A stretch of DNA of 8,593 bases from Actinomycetes bacterium (GTDB lineage: Bacteria; Actinomycetota; Acidimicrobiia; Acidimicrobiales; RAAP-2): contig JAJZYE010000029.1 of the NCBI GenBank assembly GCA_021806055.1, positions 1 to 8,593 of the forward strand, given 5' to 3'. The notes beneath the pieces are model-generated. The model did not search any database, was not told where the DNA came from, and saw only the letters and a list, made by a program, of their open reading frames with translations. Positions 5,302 to 8,593 of the stretch are shown here, one piece after another. Position 1 is the first letter of the stretch. The number at the start of each line of letters is the position of its first letter. Position numbers and translations under genes: made by a program.

Positions 5302-5939
5302 ACGACGCCTCCCGCGCGGTGCGCCGCGCGAAGGTCCTCCGGCCGCGTGATCTTGACGTTGGCCTCGTCGCCGGGCACCACCACGACGCGCCCGCCGAGT
5401 CGCTCGACCAAGGCCGCATCGTCGGTGGCGCGACCGCCCGCCCCGTGAGCCCGCACCAGCGCCGTATAGCGAAAGGCCTGTGGCGTCTGCACGGTCACGA
5501 GCTCATCGCGTGCCTCGGTCGCTCGCACCACCGTCACCGCACCCTCGACGCTCACTCGCTTCACCGTGTCGGTGATGGACAGTCCCGGCACCGCCGCGTC
5601 CGCGCCGGCCTCGACGGCGGCGACGACCGACTCGAAGAGCGTCCGGCTCGCCCAGGGACGAGCCGCATCGTGCACGACCACGATGTCCACCTCTTCCATG
5701 GCCCCGAGCCCGGCGCGCACCGACTCGCTTCGCGTCACGCCACCCGTCACCACCAGGTCCGCCCCCTCGCCGTCGCCAGCGTAGGAGTCAGGAACGACGA
5801 GCACCACCAGTTGCGCCACCGAACGCGCGACACGCACGCTGTGCGCCGACACCGTGGCCCCGTCGAGGGGCGCGAACTGTTTGGGACCACCGAAGCGCTC
5901 CCCCCGGCCGCCGGCCACGACGACGGCGGCCACGTGCAC
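5298..5939 (-). CDS. ispD: 2-C-methyl-D-erythritol 4-phosphate cytidylyltransferase
   Basis: IspD couples CTP with methylerythritol 4-phosphate to give CDP-methylerythritol and pyrophosphate, the third step of the MEP isoprenoid pathway. The 213 residues carry the nucleotide loop AGGRGERFGGPKQ (9-21; R15, K20), TGGVTRSESV (65-74) and the metal-binding HDAARP (90-95; D91). R144 lies in TEARDELVTVQTPQ (141-154), with TDDAALVE at 172-179. The C-terminal NVKITRPEDL (195-204) carries K197. The start is taken as the GTG at 5937-5939, only 2 nt after the carD stop. A second in-frame GTG two codons on would lose almost nothing. There is no strong Shine-Dalgarno, which fits translation coupled to carD. 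It is adjacent to ispF, which acts two steps later. Confidence 0.95.
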   Translation of the reverse strand: MHVAAVVVAGGRGERFGGPKQFAPLDGATVSAHSVRVARSVAQLVVLVVPDSYAGDGEGADLVVTGGVTRSESVRAGLGAMEEVDIVVVHDAARPWASRTLFESVVAAVEAGADAAVPGLSITDTVKRVSVEGAVTVVRATEARDELVTVQTPQAFRYTALVRAHGAGGRATDDAALVERLGGRVVVVPGDEANVKITRPEDLRAAHRAGGVV

Positions 5940-5941
5940 GG

Positions 5942-6430
5942 CTAGGGGAGCACCGAGGCGAGCTTCTGCTCCGCCGCCTCGGTGTCGACGTTGAGCGCGA
6001 AGGTCAACTCCGACACCAGGATCTGGCGAGCACGCGTCAACATACGCTTCTCACCAGCGGACAGGCCCTTGTCCTTGTCACGAATGGAGAGGTTGCGCAC
6101 GACCTCGGCGACCTGATAGATGTCGCCCGACCGCAGCTTCTCGGAGTGGTTCTTGAAGCGCCGCGACCAGTTGGTCGGCATTCGCGCCTCCTTCTTACGC
6201 AGCACCGCGAACACCTCCTCCACCTCCTCGTCGTTGATCACGTCGCGCAACCCTACCGACTCGGCGTTGGCGACCGGGACCATGAGTACCAAGTCGGTGT
6301 AGGCCACCTTGAGCTTCAGGTAGTCCTGCTTCACGTCAAAGGCCGTCATCTTCTCAATCTTTTCGACGGTGCACGCCCCGTGATGGGGGTACACGAGACG
6401 ATCACCTTTTTTGTACTTGCGAGCGGCCAT
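5942..6430 (-). CDS. carD: CarD/CdnL-family RNA polymerase-binding transcription regulator
   Basis: This regulator binds the RNA polymerase beta subunit and stabilises promoter open complexes, chiefly at rRNA and growth-related promoters. The 162 residues show a Tudor-like RNAP-interaction domain (about 6-60; KKGDRLVYPHHGACTVEKI) and a C-terminal helical DNA-binding domain. The latter includes NWSRRFKNHSEKLRSGD (87-103), whose W88 corresponds to the minor-groove Trp of M. tuberculosis CarD, and GLSAGEKRMLTRARQIL (122-138). Compared from memory with the M. tuberculosis protein, two RNAP-contact arginines (R25, R47) align with M28 and M50. The ATG at 6428-6430 has an AGAGGAG tract about 10 nt upstream. 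It has its own extended -10 promoter at the end of radA, so it is probably co-transcribed with and also independent of clpC-radA. Confidence 0.96.
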   Translation of the reverse strand: MAARKYKKGDRLVYPHHGACTVEKIEKMTAFDVKQDYLKLKVAYTDLVLMVPVANAESVGLRDVINDEEVEEVFAVLRKKEARMPTNWSRRFKNHSEKLRSGDIYQVAEVVRNLSIRDKDKGLSAGEKRMLTRARQILVSELTFALNVDTEAAEQKLASVLP

Positions 6431-6474
6431 GCAGTCGAATCTCCTCTGCTCCGGAGCGTTCCGGGGGACTAAAC

Positions 6475-6480
6475 ATTCTA
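6475..6480 (-). promoter_or_regulatory. Extended -10 promoter of carD
   Basis: On the minus strand TGG immediately precedes TAGAAT, matching the extended -10 form TGN-TANNNT. It sits about 45 bp upstream of the carD ATG in the 61-bp gap after the radA stop. It predicts a leader of about 36 nt that includes the AGAGGAG ribosome-binding tract. The -35 region, inside the radA end, is not recognisable. Confidence 0.55.
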
Positions 6481-6491
6481 CCAGATTTTGC

Positions 6492-7841
6492 TCATTTCGA
6501 AGCGTTCCGGGCCGCCTCGATGGCCTCGATCAGGGACCCGCATCGCACGACCTCGATGTCGGCCACCTCCTCGAGGTCGCCCTCGGCCGGCGCGATCACC
6601 AGGGTCGCGCCGACGCGACGCGCCTCGCGCACCCGGCGGGTGAGGCCCACAACGGCGCGTAGTTCGCCCGCCAGTCCCACCTCGCCGACCACGACGAGCG
6701 ACCGCGACACGGCGAAGCCCGCGACGACCGACGCCACCGCGAGGGCCAGCGCCGCGTCGACGCCGGGCTCGGTGGCCGCCAGACCTCCCGCGGTGCTCGC
6801 GAACACGTCCAGGCTCCCGGTCGCCACGGCGCACCGCGCGTCGAGAACCGCGAGGAGCAGCGAAAGACGCTGGGAGGACACCAGGTGGGCCACGCGACGC
6901 GCCGTGCCGGTTGGTGCGGCCACGAGCGCCTGCACCTCGACGACGAACGAGCGCGAACCGTCGAGGGTCACCGTCCCGACGACACCGGGCACCTCGAACG
7001 CGGCGCGGCGCGCGAACGAGTCGTCGAGCGGCTCGCGCAGCCCGCCCGCCACCATCTCCAACAGGCCCACCTCATCGGTGGGCCCGAAACGGTGCTTGAG
7101 GGCGCGCAGGAGACGAAGAGAACCGTGGCGATCCCCCTCGACTCGGACCACGGTGTCCACGAGATGCTCGAGCGCCCGGGGACCCGCGAGCTCGCCGTCC
7201 TTGGTCACGTGACCCACGAGGATCAGGGCGACCCCGCTGGACTTGGCCACACGGCACAGCCGATCCGCGGCCTGGCGCACCTGGGGAACGGAACCCGGCG
7301 CCGTCGTCAGCCCGCCGTCACTCAGCGCCGAGACCGAGTCCACGACCGCGACACGCGGGTGGTGGCCCAGGGCCGCCACGGCCTCGTCGACGTCGGTCGT
7401 GGCGACGAGCCCGAGCCCGGTCGGCACCGGTCCCAGGCGCCGCGCCCGGCGGGCCACCTGGGTGGCGGACTCCTCGCTGGCGATCAGCAGCGCGCCGTGG
7501 CCGGCGGCGGCGACCGCGCACAACACGCTCAAGGCCAGGGTCGACTTGCCCACGCCGGGCTCGCCGAACAGCAGGGTCGTCGAGCCGGCCACCAGGCCGC
7601 CACCCAGCACGCGATCGAACTCACCCACACCGCTGGGCGTCGGGGGATCCGCGGACACGTCCACGTCGCGCAACTCCTCGAGCGTCAGACCGGCCCGCGC
7701 GGCGCGCACGACCTCCAGCGAGTTCCACTCGCCGCAGCCCGCGCACCGCCCCGCCCACCGCAACGCGGTCGTCCCGCAGGATCGACAGACGTGCACGTCC
7801 TTGCTCTTCACGTCGGCCACCCTAGGCGGCCACTGTGTCAC
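6492..7841 (-). CDS. radA: DNA repair protein RadA (Sms)
   Basis: RadA is a RecA-like hexameric ATPase that drives branch migration during recombinational repair. The 449 residues contain an N-terminal zinc finger (C19, C22, C33, C36) and Walker A GEPGVGKST (93-101). The Walker B region VAVVDSV (165-171) and the conserved LVGHVTKDG (208-216) follow. The RadA-specific motif appears as KHRFGPTDE (249-257) instead of the usual KNRFG. A C-terminal Lon-like domain carries EPGVDAALALAVAS and GEVGLAGELRAV (386-397). The given start is a GTG overlapping the clpC stop as GTGA. A GTG at 7809-7811 would put the first zinc Cys at residue 9, closer to the usual RadA N-terminus, and has a weak AGGGTGG upstream, so the true start is uncertain by 10 residues. 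It is co-directional and probably coupled with clpC. Confidence 0.95.
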   Translation of the reverse strand: MTQWPPRVADVKSKDVHVCRSCGTTALRWAGRCAGCGEWNSLEVVRAARAGLTLEELRDVDVSADPPTPSGVGEFDRVLGGGLVAGSTTLLFGEPGVGKSTLALSVLCAVAAAGHGALLIASEESATQVARRARRLGPVPTGLGLVATTDVDEAVAALGHHPRVAVVDSVSALSDGGLTTAPGSVPQVRQAADRLCRVAKSSGVALILVGHVTKDGELAGPRALEHLVDTVVRVEGDRHGSLRLLRALKHRFGPTDEVGLLEMVAGGLREPLDDSFARRAAFEVPGVVGTVTLDGSRSFVVEVQALVAAPTGTARRVAHLVSSQRLSLLLAVLDARCAVATGSLDVFASTAGGLAATEPGVDAALALAVASVVAGFAVSRSLVVVGEVGLAGELRAVVGLTRRVREARRVGATLVIAPAEGDLEEVADIEVVRCGSLIEAIEAARNASK

Positions 7842-8593
7842 CGGTTCGGCGTCAGGTCCTCGAAGTCCACCGACGGCGGGAGACCTTCGACCCCCTCGAA
7901 AGTGAGGTATGTGCCGTCGTCACCCTCCGCGGTATCCACCACGATGGTCTGACCGACCCGGAACTCCTTGAAGAGAATCTTCTCGCTGAGCACGTCCTCC
8001 ACGTACTGCTGGATGGCCCGGCGCAGTGGCCGCGCCCCGAGCTCGGGGTCGTACCCCTTCTCCGCGAGGTAGTTCTGCGCGCTCACCGACAGCTCCAGGC
8101 CGAGCCCCTGCACCGCCAGCTGCTCGCGCAGCCGCGAGACGAACAGGTCGGCGATCAAGATGACCTCCTCGCGCGTCAGCTCGTGGAACACGATCGTGTC
8201 GTCGATGCGGTTCAGGAACTCCGGGCGGAAGTGCGCCTTCAGCGCCTGGTTGACCTTCTCCTTCATGCGCTCGTGGGTCAGCACGTCCGAGCCCTTCCCG
8301 AAACCGATCGCCGCACGACGCAGGTCCGCCGTGCCGAGGTTCGAGGTCATGATCAAGATGGTGTTCTTGAAGTCGACCGCGCGACCCTGGGCGTCGGTGA
8401 GACGGCCGTCCTCGAGGATCTGCAGCAGCGTGTTGAACACGTCGGGGTGGGCCTTCTCCACCTCGTCGAAGAGGACCACGGAGAAAGGCTTGCGGCGCAC
8501 CGCCTCGGTCAACTGGCCGCCCTCGTCGTAGCCGACGTAGCCGGGGGGCGAGCCCACCAGACGACTCACCGAGTGCTTCTCCATGTACTCACT
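7838..8593 (-). CDS. clpC: ATP-dependent Clp protease ATP-binding subunit ClpC, C-terminal part (cut by the window edge)
   Basis: ClpC is an AAA+ unfoldase that feeds proteins into ClpP. The last 251 residues are present, starting with SEYMEKHSVSRLVG of the second ATPase domain. Visible parts are the pore loop SPPGYVGY (15-22), Walker B VVLFDE (39-44), sensor-1 Asn in MTSN (82-85) and the arginine finger in FRPEFLNRID (122-131, R129). Sensor 2 GARPLRR (186-192) follows, then the small D2 subdomain to the C-terminus. The N-terminal repeats, D1 and the middle domain are outside the window. ClpC is preferred over ClpB because of the SEYMEKHSVSRL segment and the short tail, and over ClpA because of the actinobacterial setting. 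Its TGA overlaps the radA GTG. The clpC-radA adjacency is also seen in Firmicutes. Confidence 0.93.
   Translation of the reverse strand, partial: SEYMEKHSVSRLVGSPPGYVGYDEGGQLTEAVRRKPFSVVLFDEVEKAHPDVFNTLLQILEDGRLTDAQGRAVDFKNTILIMTSNLGTADLRRAAIGFGKGSDVLTHERMKEKVNQALKAHFRPEFLNRIDDTIVFHELTREEVILIADLFVSRLREQLAVQGLGLELSVSAQNYLAEKGYDPELGARPLRRAIQQYVEDVLSEKILFKEFRVGQTIVVDTAEGDDGTYLTFEGVEGLPPSVDFEDLTPNR

Noticed and set aside
6885..7952. Long plus-strand ORF (355 codons) opposite radA, with others opposite ispD, rlmB and ispF
   Set aside because: The translations are rich in Arg, His, Gly and Pro with no family features, and they lie opposite well-identified genes. High-GC DNA gives long open antisense frames by codon bias.

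Overview
The window reads as a chromosomal segment of a high-GC actinobacterium, most likely an early-branching lineage such as Acidimicrobiia. Four things support this. There is an actinobacterial-type glucosyl-3-phosphoglycerate synthase. A CarD/CdnL regulator lies in a clpC-radA-carD-ispD-ispF-rlmB cluster. The tRNA gene does not encode its CCA end. The genes run at roughly 65-70% GC. The assignment rests on recognised protein families and layout, not on a database match.

Left part (1-2166): the N-terminal part of threonine synthase (thrC) runs off the left edge on the minus strand. It is divergent from gpgS (plus). gpgS meets a small membrane-anchored LytR_C-domain protein (minus) tail to tail with one base between the stop codons, and both stops lie in a 16-bp palindrome. 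Divergent from that gene is a tRNA-Thr(UGU) gene. Both gpgS and the LytR_C gene appear to have leaderless promoters, with a TANNNT box ending exactly 7 nt before the ATG.

Middle part (2167-3976): a minus-strand gene encodes a secreted or anchored surface protein with a signal peptide, four InlB/Listeria-Bacteroides (Flg_new) B-repeats and a C-terminal OmpA-like domain. The 3' half of the gene has the GC-rich composition of the flanks. Its 5' half and the 353-bp non-coding stretch upstream form an island of about 45% GC (hand count, 3121-3900). The non-coding stretch carries a cluster of inverted repeats. This is the most accessory-looking part of the window.

Right part (3977-8593): a tightly packed minus-strand housekeeping cluster, in transcription order clpC (C-terminal part), radA, carD, ispD, ispF, rlmB. 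The junctions are 4-bp overlaps (clpC/radA, ispD/ispF, ispF/rlmB) or a 2-bp gap (carD/ispD). The only sizeable gap is 61 bp before carD; the extended -10 promoter assigned to carD lies at its upstream end. The cluster joins protein quality control (ClpC), recombinational repair (RadA), RNA polymerase regulation (CarD), isoprenoid precursor synthesis (IspD, IspF) and 23S rRNA methylation (RlmB).

I see no CRISPR array, transposase, integrase, toxin-antitoxin or defence system. The points most worth a second look are the mosaic surface-protein gene, its structured AT-rich upstream region and the stop-codon palindrome.
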